From NCBI GenBank assembly GCA_028285345.1, contig JANQPT010000034.1, positions 25,981 through 89,980 of the forward strand: 64,000 nt of DNA, in the 5' to 3' direction. Of this stretch, positions 36,915-44,491 are shown one piece after another. The notes beneath the pieces are model-generated. The model made no database searches. It was not told where the DNA came from and worked only from the letters and a program-made list of their open reading frames with translations. The position numbers and the translations under genes were made by a program. Positions within the stretch are counted from its first letter, which is position 1; the number at the start of each line of letters is the position of its first letter. Origin of the DNA: Planctomycetales bacterium (GTDB taxonomy: Bacteria; Planctomycetota; Planctomycetia; Planctomycetales; Planctomycetaceae).

Positions 36915-39158
36915 TTACTGCTGAAGATCCCCGTTTTTATGGTTCACACGCGAATTATCCAAAATGTTGTCTCGCACCACAATCGGTTTCTCATCGCCGT
37001 AGGTATCGTTCACTTCGATGATCACGTTCTTTAGCGTGTTGCCCGACAAGATCGTGTTGCCGCCGCCGATACGGATGCGCGTCGGTGACTTCGCGTTGAG
37101 ATCCTCCACCGTGTTGCCGGTGACGGTCTGCATCTGGCCGCGCAAGTCCATTGCAAGGGTACACCGACCGCCGGGGTCGACGATCAGCACATTGCCGTTG
37201 ATCACGTGACGCTGAGAGTCGGCCCACGACCGAAAGCCGATGTCCAACGCGCCGCCCTTGCGCACGTGGACCACGTTGTCGGACATTTGAATCGAATTGC
37301 CGCGATCCGAGCCGATGGCGACGTGTGTCTGCCCGGTGATTTCAACGTAGTTGCCGCGAATCATGCCGGGACCGGTCAATAACTCGACCGAATCGGACCC
37401 GGCGTTGCCCAGAATGTTGTCCAGCACACGCAGATTGACTCCCTCAAGCATGATCCCCAAGCGGTGCGCGTTGCGGACTTCGCAATTGCGAACGGTGATG
37501 TGCCGCAGGTCTTCGTTGCCCGTTCCGCCGGGAGCACGGCGGTAACCCTTGATGCCGCAGAACTCGAACCGGTCGTGCGAGATGTTGGGGTCGCCCTTAC
37601 CGGCGCTGTTTTGCGCGCGGTTGGCATCAACGTAGAGGTCCCGAATCGTGACGTGATGCACTCCTGAGCCAATGATGCGAATCACGTTGGTATTTTGATC
37701 GGGGGCGAGGATCAGTTTCGTCGCCGGGCCGCGACCGGCGAGAACGACGTTGCTTCGCTCGATCAATACGCCGCCCAGTTTTCCGTCAATCTTGCGAATG
37801 TCATAAGTCCCTTCCGCAAGCAGTACCGTGCCTCCCGCCGCAGGCAGAGCGGCGATCGCGGCGTTGATCTCGGCCTGATCGCCCGTGCCGTCGCCCACAA
37901 AATTCGCTGTTTGCCGCGCAGTCTCAGACGAGTCTTTCGTAGCGACAAGCAGGGTGCCGACGGTTGGATCGGCTGGATTCCTCGCCCCTTGTTTCGTGTG
38001 CGTCTGCCCCGACTGCGGAATCGGCCGGCCTGCCGCGTAGGCTTTGAGGACTCCGCTCGTTTCCAATTGCGGCAAGAACGGTTCCAGATACGACCAAGTG
38101 AAAAACGTTGCTCCGTCGGCACCCATCTGGTCCGCCTCGCGCAGATAGTCTGCAATTTCAGCGACGTCTTGCACCCGCCCATGGCTCGTTTTGACTCCCA
38201 AGGCAAACGTCAATTTCGTCCGGCCGGCGGCCGGTTCGAGCAGCCGACGGCTTTCGCCCAGAACCGTACGAAATGCTTCCAAGTGCGTCTTGCCCCAACG
38301 CGCTGGATACGAATCCGGATACCAATAGCCGCAGACGTTGACCTCATCGATGTAGCCCTTCGCCGCCCATTGCGGCCAAGCTTGCCCCACCCGATGGCCG
38401 CTCGTTACGTGGTGGCCCCATGAGTAGATCGCCAAGTGCAGATCCGGCCGTTTTTCGCGAATTCGACCGCTGATCATCGCCGCCAATTCAGTCAGCAATT
38501 GTTCGCGGAATTGCTGCAGTTGCTGTTTGTCGTTGAGTGAATCATGCGCCTCCCGCCATTTCGCAAACCGCGCCGCTGAATGCGGCTCAAATTGGGTCTC
38601 CATGCTCGGATAGCGGAGATAGTCGAGCAACAATCCATCCGGCTGATAGCGGTCCGTGATTTCTTCCAGCACTTGCACGACCCATTTGCGGGCCTGTGGA
38701 TGGCCAGGTGAGATTCCGCCCACCGGCTGGCCGTCGCTGTCGCGCAACGCCCAATCCGGATGCTGCTTCAAAATGCCCGCTGGTTTGGCATGGCCGCTAT
38801 TGAGTACCGGAATGCACAGATGCACGTCTAAACTCCGTTGCCGGGCGCCTCGCACGAAAACGCCCACCGGGTCCCAATCGCCGTAGCGACGCTCAGTGAT
38901 GATCGTGCTGGGATAGTGCGCGACTCCGCCCGTGGTCGTGGCGTATGGCACAATTGTCTTCAGTCCCAACGCTTGGAATTGATCAAGCGCGGCTTCGATC
39001 GCTTGTTCACGTTCGGCAATCGTCGTCTGTTCGTCGAAACATTGGGGAATGTGAATGTAGGCAGCCAATTGCCGACTGTCGGAATTGGCTGCCAACAAGC
39101 CGCCGGTATGAGTTGTGACAAATGCACAGATGGACACGACCGCAATTCGGATTCTCAT
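36915..39158 (-). CDS. GHL10/DUF187-like glycoside hydrolase fused to a right-handed beta-helix
   Basis: A 747-residue protein. Residues 1-24 are a signal peptide (IRIAVVSICAFVTTHTGGLL). Residues about 35-400 form a TIM-barrel of GHL10 type with LLLDYLRYPSM, EVNVCGYWYPDSYPARW and GADGATFFTWSYLEPFLP. The second half (about 430-747) is a pectate-lyase-like beta-helix starting with INAAIAALPAAGGTVLLAEG and containing HHVTIRDLYVDANRA. Both parts suggest action on a polysaccharide in the periplasm or outside; the chemistry is inferred. The ATG at 39158 is preferred for the signal peptide and an AGAGG site. It follows the PIG-L deacetylase gene after 58 bp, probably in one transcript. Confidence 0.85.
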   Translation of the reverse strand: MRIRIAVVSICAFVTTHTGGLLAANSDSRQLAAYIHIPQCFDEQTTIAEREQAIEAALDQFQALGLKTIVPYATTTGGVAHYPSTIITERRYGDWDPVGVFVRGARQRSLDVHLCIPVLNSGHAKPAGILKQHPDWALRDSDGQPVGGISPGHPQARKWVVQVLEEITDRYQPDGLLLDYLRYPSMETQFEPHSAARFAKWREAHDSLNDKQQLQQFREQLLTELAAMISGRIREKRPDLHLAIYSWGHHVTSGHRVGQAWPQWAAKGYIDEVNVCGYWYPDSYPARWGKTHLEAFRTVLGESRRLLEPAAGRTKLTFALGVKTSHGRVQDVAEIADYLREADQMGADGATFFTWSYLEPFLPQLETSGVLKAYAAGRPIPQSGQTHTKQGARNPADPTVGTLLVATKDSSETARQTANFVGDGTGDQAEINAAIAALPAAGGTVLLAEGTYDIRKIDGKLGGVLIERSNVVLAGRGPATKLILAPDQNTNVIRIIGSGVHHVTIRDLYVDANRAQNSAGKGDPNISHDRFEFCGIKGYRRAPGGTGNEDLRHITVRNCEVRNAHRLGIMLEGVNLRVLDNILGNAGSDSVELLTGPGMIRGNYVEITGQTHVAIGSDRGNSIQMSDNVVHVRKGGALDIGFRSWADSQRHVINGNVLIVDPGGRCTLAMDLRGQMQTVTGNTVEDLNAKSPTRIRIGGGNTILSGNTLKNVIIEVNDTYGDEKPIVVRDNILDNSRVNHKNGDLQQ

Positions 39159-39216
39159 TGGAGCCTCTTTTATTTTGAATTTGCCCGTGGCCGCTAACCG
39201 GTACGGTCGGCGGTCC

Positions 39217-40029
39217 TCATCGCTGAAATTCCCAAAACAGACGTTCACGGTCTGGCGCGTTCAATGTGCCCGCGTACTCGCTGATCTCATACACTTCTGC
39301 AAACTCAATCTCACGCCCCCGCTGCTCGCCGTATTCTGTAATCAACTCTCTGCGATAGCGGTCGGCCATTGGACGCAAATGAGCGCGGTACCATTGCCCG
39401 AGCCACTGGCGGCGCTCTGCCTCCTCGGGGGGAATCCGATCGGTGATCCTCAGGTTATGCGGCAGCCACTGGTACATCTGCGACCGGTGACAAGCGAGCA
39501 TATCCACAATCGTTTCGATGTGCGGACCAACGTCAATGACAATATCACCGCAAAGCGGATAGGGTTTGGTGAACCGGTCGGGCATGTAGGCGACGACCGG
39601 ATCCTGCCGGAGCGGCGGGACGTCCGGAACGATGTGCGGCACCGTCACCAGATAAGACGCATCCTGCACCGCTTGCCCGACGGCGCGATGGTCGGGGTGA
39701 TAGTCGTTGATTCGGTGCGTCAGCACAAGATCCGGTTCGAAGCTGCGAATTTCAGCGATGATTCTCCTTCGCACCTCCAGCGTCGGCTGCAACTCGCCGT
39801 CGGGAAAATCCCAGACACAATACTCGGCGCCGATGATAGCAGCTGAGGCGGCCGCCTCAGCTGTGCGGAGCGCCGCCAACTCATCCGGCGGCAGGGTGTG
39901 ATGCCCTGCGCGGCCGTCGGTCACGGAAACCATTCGCACGTTGTGTCCGGCGGCGCAGTACAGTGTCGCCAAACCGCCCGCATGCCATTCGGCATCATCG
40001 GGATGGGCGCCGAGGATCAATAGTTTCAA
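39217..40029 (-). CDS. PIG-L family N-acetylglucosamine-type deacetylase
   Basis: A 270-residue zinc hydrolase with the AHPDD motif (His9, Asp11, Asp12) and HPDHR (His111 to Arg115), where His9, Asp12 and His114 are the usual zinc ligands. No signal peptide is present, so it is cytoplasmic. The family removes acetyl groups from GlcNAc-containing lipids, mycothiol-type precursors or chitooligosaccharides. Pairing with the downstream secreted glycoside hydrolase suggests a glycan-degradation function; the two differ in location, so the link is by gene order only. Confidence 0.92.
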   Translation of the reverse strand: MKLLILGAHPDDAEWHAGGLATLYCAAGHNVRMVSVTDGRAGHHTLPPDELAALRTAEAAASAAIIGAEYCVWDFPDGELQPTLEVRRRIIAEIRSFEPDLVLTHRINDYHPDHRAVGQAVQDASYLVTVPHIVPDVPPLRQDPVVAYMPDRFTKPYPLCGDIVIDVGPHIETIVDMLACHRSQMYQWLPHNLRITDRIPPEEAERRQWLGQWYRAHLRPMADRYRRELITEYGEQRGREIEFAEVYEISEYAGTLNAPDRERLFWEFQR

Positions 40030-40072
40030 CGGTCACTCCCCCCGACCAATCTCGCAACTCTGTGCCGCAAAC

Positions 40073-40600
40073 TTAGAATTGCCATTCGCTGTAGAGCTTT
40101 GAGCGAAACTCGCCCCACTCCTGGCTGTTGCCGCTGCGCTCCTCGTTTTCCACATTGTCGCAGACCCAATCGTCCATCATCCGCAGCCGCTCGGACAAGA
40201 CACCGACCGTGTTAAACGCGATCTTGAGGGCGGCGCGGGATCGTAGGTCGACCAGACTGAAGAATCGAGCCCGGTCGAAACGCGCCACGGTGACGTCGGT
40301 CTCCGCTCTGACGGTGGCGGAATGCGGGGCGGGGTGGAAGAACGACATCTCGCCGAACGTACGCAGAGCTTCGATGACCGCCAACTCACGTTGGCCCCCG
40401 TCTTTGGTACGCTTGTAGACCCGGCAACTGCCTTCGACCACGATCCAGATCACAGCTTGTGATTCGCCCTCCGCGATGATCGCATCTCCGGCGGCGTAGT
40501 TCTCGATCGACAACAGTTGAACGACGAGATCCAACTCGCCAATCGACATTTTATCGAACAGCGGACAATCGACAAAACTTTGCGCAGAGATCTTCGACAC
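40073..40600 (-). CDS. Cyclic-nucleotide-binding-domain (CRP-like N-terminal) protein
   Basis: A 175-residue protein, one cNMP-binding beta-barrel (about 20-140) with no DNA-binding winged helix after it, so it is probably a sensor-only regulator. Motifs seen are PLFDKMSIGELDLVVQLLSI, AAGDAIIAEGESQAVIWIVV, FGEMSFF and SATVRAETDVTVARFDRARF. The phosphate-binding Arg region (HPAPHSATVRAE) resembles functional binding sites. The start at GTG 40600 is four bases after the gdhA stop, with GGGAGG upstream, so it is most likely translated from the gdhA transcript. This may be a nucleotide- or redox-sensing partner of glutamate dehydrogenase; that is inference. Confidence 0.82.
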   Translation of the reverse strand: MSKISAQSFVDCPLFDKMSIGELDLVVQLLSIENYAAGDAIIAEGESQAVIWIVVEGSCRVYKRTKDGGQRELAVIEALRTFGEMSFFHPAPHSATVRAETDVTVARFDRARFFSLVDLRSRAALKIAFNTVGVLSERLRMMDDWVCDNVENEERSGNSQEWGEFRSKLYSEWQF

Positions 40601-40604
40601 GATA

Positions 40605-41834
40605 TTACATCCCTCCCAGAACCGTCGCGCGGCCCACGCGGCCCAGCCCAATGATATACGACGCGGTGCGCAGCGAAACGCCTTTTTCCTCCGCGATGTC
40701 CCAAACCTTGTTCAGACTTTCCACCATAATGCGGTCGAGTTCCTTCCGGACTCGTTCCAGATCCCAGCGGAAGTGCTGCCGGTTTTGCACCCACTCAAAG
40801 TAACTGACCGTCACGCCCCCTGCATTGGCTAGAATGTCGGGCAGGACCAGAATGTCCCGTTTGGCAAAACTCTCATCCGCCTCCGGCACGGTGGGATTGT
40901 TGGCTGCTTCGATGATGACCTTCGCTTGCACATGCGGCGCATTTTCCACGTTCAGCACTCCGCCGATGGCGGCGGGTATCAGCACATCCACCTCGCTCGT
41001 CAGCAACTCGTCGTTGTCCACGGGATGGGTTCCTTCAAACGCGGCGACGCCCCCTTCTTGCTCCACGTACTCCTGCAATACCGGAATGTCCAGGCCGTCG
41101 GAATTCCAAACTCCTCCCGAAGCATCGGTCACGCCCACAATCTTTGCGCCGTGATCGTGCAGAAATCGCGCAGCATGACTGCCGACGTTGCCAAAACCTT
41201 GAATCGCAAACGTGGTTTCTTTCACGTCCATTTTCTTGCGACGGAGCACCTCCAACGTGCAAATCCCGACACCGCGTCCGGTGGCCTCTTTGCGGCCGTC
41301 TGCACCGTGTAACTCCAGTGGCTTTCCTGTGACGCACGCCGGGTTGAATCCATGGAACTTGGAGTATTGATTCATAATCCACGCCATGACCTGCGCGTCG
41401 GTTCCCATATCCGGCGCGGGGATGTCCTTGTCTGGTCCGATGAAATCGTGGATTTCGTCGACGAATTTCCGCGTGAGGCGCTCCAGTTCACCATGACTGA
41501 GATTGTGGACGTTGACCGTGACGCCCCCTTTCGCTCCCCCGTAGGGGATGTTGACCAGCGCCGTTTTCCACGTCATTAGTGACGCCAGTGTAAGCACTTC
41601 GTCGGCGTCCACTTCGTGATGAAATCTGAGCCCGCCTTTCATTGGGCCGCGGGCGCTGTTGTGCTGCACGCGATAACCGATAAACGTGCCGATCTCGCCG
41701 TTGTCCCGTTCGATCGCCACTTGCACTTTCAGAGTCCGCTCGGGCGTCAGCAACAAAGTCCGCATATTCTGCGACAAACCCATGTGCTCCGCGGCATGTT
41801 CAAAGTAGAGCCGCGCGGCGTCAAACGAACTCAT
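40605..41834 (-). CDS. gdhA: Glutamate dehydrogenase
   Basis: A 409-residue hexameric-type glutamate dehydrogenase (short 45-kDa class, Rossmann domain at [19 protein letters not shown]). Substrate motifs are present: GGLRFHHEV, the catalytic Lys102 in PYGGAKGGV, and [14 protein letters not shown]. It interconverts glutamate and 2-oxoglutarate with NAD(H) or NADP(H); cofactor preference is not decided by the visible residues. The gene has its own upstream region of about 290 bp, shared with the divergent ArsR gene. The cyclic-nucleotide-binding protein is translated right after it. Confidence 0.93.
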   Translation of the reverse strand: MSSFDAARLYFEHAAEHMGLSQNMRTLLLTPERTLKVQVAIERDNGEIGTFIGYRVQHNSARGPMKGGLRFHHEVDADEVLTLASLMTWKTALVNIPYGGAKGGVTVNVHNLSHGELERLTRKFVDEIHDFIGPDKDIPAPDMGTDAQVMAWIMNQYSKFHGFNPACVTGKPLELHGADGRKEATGRGVGICTLEVLRRKKMDVKETTFAIQGFGNVGSHAARFLHDHGAKIVGVTDASGGVWNSDGLDIPVLQEYVEQEGGVAAFEGTHPVDNDELLTSEVDVLIPAAIGGVLNVENAPHVQAKVIIEAANNPTVPEADESFAKRDILVLPDILANAGGVTVSYFEWVQNRQHFRWDLERVRKELDRIMVESLNKVWDIAEEKGVSLRTASYIIGLGRVGRATVLGGM

Positions 41835-42126
41835 AGAAGCTCACTTTCTCAGGAAGGTCGAAGAAACACGCCACCTTAATGGTTTTTGGGCCCCAAGTGT
41901 ACCGTAGTTGCCCGCTTACGTCAGGCAATTGCTCTCCAACAATAGATAGCCTGCGCAGTTCACGGTGCATGACTTGATGCGGATTGCCGAAATCATCAAC
42001 CAAATCAGCGATGCAATTCCAATTATAGTCACCTCGGCGAATTGCTGGTCATTCCCGCTTGCCGCTACGCTTTCTGCCGTGATCTAACTGCTTGACAGAG
42101 CCGTGCCCACCACATATATTAACCAT
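41835..42126. other. Divergent regulatory region between gdhA and the ArsR cluster
   Basis: About 290 bp. The last 35 bp contain the ArsR promoter and part of its operator (listed separately). For gdhA, GTGAGCTTCT precedes the ATG on the minus strand. TTGGGGCCCAA at about 41887-41897 is a short near-palindrome upstream of gdhA; its meaning is unknown. Confidence 0.4.
42092..42120 (+). promoter_or_regulatory. Sigma70-like promoter of the ArsR cluster
   Basis: TTGACA (42092-42097), 17-bp spacer, TATATT (42115-42120). The -35 is a perfect match and the -10 has five of six consensus bases. The predicted start of transcription, about 7 bp after the -10, falls at the ATG (42127). Confidence 0.75.
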
Positions 42127-42135
42127 ATGGTTAAT
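42118..42135. promoter_or_regulatory. 18-bp perfect palindromic operator
   Basis: ATTAACCATATGGTTAAT is a perfect palindrome. It begins inside the -10 element and includes the ATG of the ArsR gene. The form (ACCATATGGT centre) fits binding by an ArsR-type dimer, so the gene is likely autorepressed. Confidence 0.75.
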
Positions 42136-42471
42136 TCACGATCACACGAGCTTGATGAAACCTTTTTCGCGCTCTCTGACCCCACGCGTCGTGAGATGCT
42201 GGCCCGCTTGACCAACGGCGAGATGACCGTCGCTCAACTCTCCGAACCCTTTCCGGTCTCCGCACCGGCAATCTCGAAACATCTGCGTGTCTTACAGCGC
42301 GCGGGATTGATCTCGCAGCAGCGTGAGGGCCGGACACGCAAGTGCCGCTTGCAGACCGCACCACTGGTCGAGGCGGCTGAGTGGGTGGCGCGATATCGCC
42401 GGTTTTGGGACGCTCAACTCGATCAGTTGGCGGAATACCTTGAGCAATCGCAGCAGGAGCCACCATCATGA
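42127..42471 (+). CDS. ArsR/SmtB-family transcriptional regulator, probably leaderless
   Basis: A 114-residue winged-helix regulator: FFALSDPTRREMLARLTNGE, then TVAQLSEPFPVSAPAISKHL (recognition region), LRVLQRAGLISQQREGRTRK, and a basic/aromatic C-terminus. It lacks the Cys metal sites of ArsR proper, as in the SdpR/YgaV-like branch that usually sits next to SRPBCC genes. No ribosome site lies before the ATG at 42127, and the predicted transcript starts at that codon, so leaderless translation is likely. A GTG at 42103 would read through the -10 and the operator and is rejected. Overlap with the next gene is ATGA. Confidence 0.9.
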   Translation: MVNSRSHELDETFFALSDPTRREMLARLTNGEMTVAQLSEPFPVSAPAISKHLRVLQRAGLISQQREGRTRKCRLQTAPLVEAAEWVARYRRFWDAQLDQLAEYLEQSQQEPPS

Positions 42472-42926
42472 CTGATGCCTCTTCCCACGATGTTTCACTG
42501 ACAATTCGCCGCACAATCAACGCGCCGCAACAGCGCGTATTTGAGGCCTGGACGCAGGAAGAGCACCTCAAGCATTGGTGGCGTTGCAATCCCGCTTGGA
42601 AGACGGACCTCGCGGAAGTCGATCTGAAGGTTGGCGGCAACTACCGATTGAGCATGCACGATCCCGAGGCAGGACAGTCGCATGTCTGTCGAGGAGAATT
42701 CCGTGAGATCGATCCGCCGCGCAAAGTCGTCTACACCTGGTTTTGGGAACCGCCGGGAATGGAAATGGACGAAACGCTGGTCACAGTGGAATTTCTTGAG
42801 CAGGGCGACTCAACGGAGATCGTGCTCACACACGAACACTTCCCCGGTTCCGCCGCCGCCAACGAGCACAATCAGGGCTGGAATCTGTGTATTGACGTCC
42901 TGCAGCAATGGCTCGAGTCAGAGTGA
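42468..42926 (+). CDS. SRPBCC (AHSA1/START-like) domain protein
   Basis: A 152-residue helix-grip protein: TIRRTINAPQQRVFEAWTQ, EHLKHWWRCNPAWKT, YTWFWEPPGMEMDETLVTVE and HNQGWNLCIDVLQQWLES. The domain holds a small hydrophobic ligand in a cavity; in this operon type (ArsR plus SRPBCC) the ligand is unknown. The start overlaps the ArsR stop by four bases, so translation is coupled. No signal peptide, cytoplasmic. Confidence 0.92.
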   Translation: MTDASSHDVSLTIRRTINAPQQRVFEAWTQEEHLKHWWRCNPAWKTDLAEVDLKVGGNYRLSMHDPEAGQSHVCRGEFREIDPPRKVVYTWFWEPPGMEMDETLVTVEFLEQGDSTEIVLTHEHFPGSAAANEHNQGWNLCIDVLQQWLESE

Positions 42927-42982
42927 TCCGGCCGTCGTCGAACACTGCTTAGTAACTGACCGCGTAGAAGAAGACCTGGCGA

Positions 42983-43435
42983 ATGACTCCTTTGCCCCCA
43001 GAGTCAAGATTCCAACCATCCAAACTCGTACTCGGCACCCTTGGCTATGCTGCGGTGACGTTCCCCTTGGCATACGTGTGGCATCTTGTCCTCTTTGAAC
43101 GGATTTACCGCAAGCTGGGATACTTCAGCCGTGACGAACCGATCATTGCCTTCGGATTCATCTCGATCGTGATGCAGGGATTTTTGCTTTCACTGATCTA
43201 CCCTTATCTGTACCGTGGCCGATCGATTGTCGCAGGAACGCTGATCATCGCGTCGGTGATGGGTGTCTATCATTGGACGATGCATGTACTGTCAGAAGCG
43301 GCGAAGTATCCGTTGGAGCCGCTGACGACTTGGTTCGCCTTGGAGACAACCTATTTGGCGCTCCAATTCCTGCTGGCCGGATTTGTCATCTCACTGGTTT
43401 ACCAGTTCCCCGGAAAGCAGCGACGGTCAGCTTAA
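42983..43435 (+). CDS. Four-helix membrane protein, DUF1761-like
   Basis: A 150-residue protein with four hydrophobic helices: about 16-38 (VLGTLGYAAVTFPLAYVWHL), 55-75 (FGFISIVMQGFLLSLIYPYL), 82-98 and 118-142 (TTYLALQFLLAGFVISLVY). The order of helices and short loops suggests DUF1761/DUF1772-type small membrane proteins, which often travel with ArsR/SRPBCC operons. It follows the SRPBCC gene after 56 bp in the same strand, probably one transcript. No function is known to me. Confidence 0.72.
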   Translation: MTPLPPESRFQPSKLVLGTLGYAAVTFPLAYVWHLVLFERIYRKLGYFSRDEPIIAFGFISIVMQGFLLSLIYPYLYRGRSIVAGTLIIASVMGVYHWTMHVLSEAAKYPLEPLTTWFALETTYLALQFLLAGFVISLVYQFPGKQRRSA

Positions 43436-43495
43436 CGTTCGCTCCAGGCCGACTTCCCGGTGATCCCTTCGACGTCACACTCGCGGATTTGATTC

Positions 43496-43825
43496 ATGGC
43501 ATATGATGAACACTTAGCCAAGCGCGTTCGCCCGCTGTTCAAACGCAAGAAGGGATTCACCGAGAAAAAGATGTTCGGAGGCGTCGGGTTTCTGCTGGGC
43601 GGAAACATGTGTGTCGGCGTCTGGAAGGAGTTTTTGATTCTTCGTTTGGGTTTGGATGGTTACGAAACGGCCCTGTCCGATCCGAACACACGTGAATTCG
43701 ACATCACGGGAAAAGTCATGCGTGGCTGGGTAATGGTGGAACCAGAAGGTGTTGACGACGACGACGATCTGTCAGAGTGGGTCAACCAAGCGGTCAAGTT
43801 TGTGAGGACATTGCCTGCGAAGTAA
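43496..43825 (+). CDS. TfoX/Sxy N-terminal-domain protein
   Basis: A 109-residue protein with the TfoX N-domain: MAYDEHLAKRVRPLF, KKMFGGVGFLLGGNMCVGVW, LILRLGLDGYETALSDP and VMRGWVMVEPEG. The C-terminal TfoX half is missing, so this is the short form common as a stand-alone cargo gene in ArsR/SRPBCC clusters. In gamma-proteobacteria TfoX controls competence; this does not imply the same here. The ATG at 43496 lies 60 bp after the membrane protein gene. Confidence 0.87.
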   Translation: MAYDEHLAKRVRPLFKRKKGFTEKKMFGGVGFLLGGNMCVGVWKEFLILRLGLDGYETALSDPNTREFDITGKVMRGWVMVEPEGVDDDDDLSEWVNQAVKFVRTLPAK

Positions 43826-43906
43826 CCGCGACGCACGGACTGCGGATTGAGTTTGGCGTTGAATCACTCACATGGCCGATTAACTCTCAATCAGGGGAAA
43901 TCCATT

Positions 43907-44491
43907 ATGCAGCGGTTTCTGGTCGGAGCGGTTTTGGCATGGGTCGCACTCAACGCGTGGGGGATGTTGGTCTGGGGATTCGGCCCGTATCGGACGATGC
44001 TGTGGTTGTCGGCCAAGGAAGACGTGACAGTGGGCCGACAATTGCTCGAGCAATTTCCCGAGCGCGGCACTTATTATGTCCCCTCCTTTTCGCAGGAGCC
44101 TGAAGAGACCGAAGCGCTGTTTTCAAGCGGGCCGGTCGCCTTCGTGCATATGCTGTCGCCGCAAGGGCGGCCGATGCACGATTCGTCGATCATGATTAAG
44201 GGGTTTGTGCTGAACGCATGCGTCGTTTTGCTGATCGCGTTGCTGCTTCAACGCACCTCCAAAGCTCTGCCCAGATATGTCGATCGGGTCAAAGTGGCTG
44301 CGCTCGTAGGAGTTACGGCAGCCGTTTTGATTGATTGCGGCGACGCGGTGTGGTGGCAGATTTCGTGGTCCTGGAAACTGTACCAAGCCGCCTATAACGC
44401 GTCTGCGCCACTGGTCGTGGGACTGGTGCTCGCAGCGTTCATGCGCGGGGAGACGCCGGATGCGAGTCGTCCGGCGCAGACGGAAGGCTAA
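43907..44491 (+). CDS. Membrane protein with large periplasmic loop, unrecognised
   Basis: A 194-residue protein. Helix 1 is about 4-24 (FLVGAVLAWVALNAWGMLVW), a soluble loop of 70 residues (RQLLEQFPERGTYYVPSFSQ, FVHMLSPQGRPMH) follows, then three further helices about 97-116, 125-145 and 160-182. GGGGAA precedes the ATG at 43907; the upstream extension from 43847 is not used. It is the last gene of the cluster and its 3' end overlaps the sensor kinase's 3' end by 53 bp. Family not recognised. Confidence 0.75.
   Translation: MQRFLVGAVLAWVALNAWGMLVWGFGPYRTMLWLSAKEDVTVGRQLLEQFPERGTYYVPSFSQEPEETEALFSSGPVAFVHMLSPQGRPMHDSSIMIKGFVLNACVVLLIALLLQRTSKALPRYVDRVKVAALVGVTAAVLIDCGDAVWWQISWSWKLYQAAYNASAPLVVGLVLAAFMRGETPDASRPAQTEG

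Noticed and set aside
42103..42126. GTG at 42103 as start of the ArsR gene
   Set aside because: It would lie upstream of the predicted transcription start, and the added residues encode the promoter and operator.
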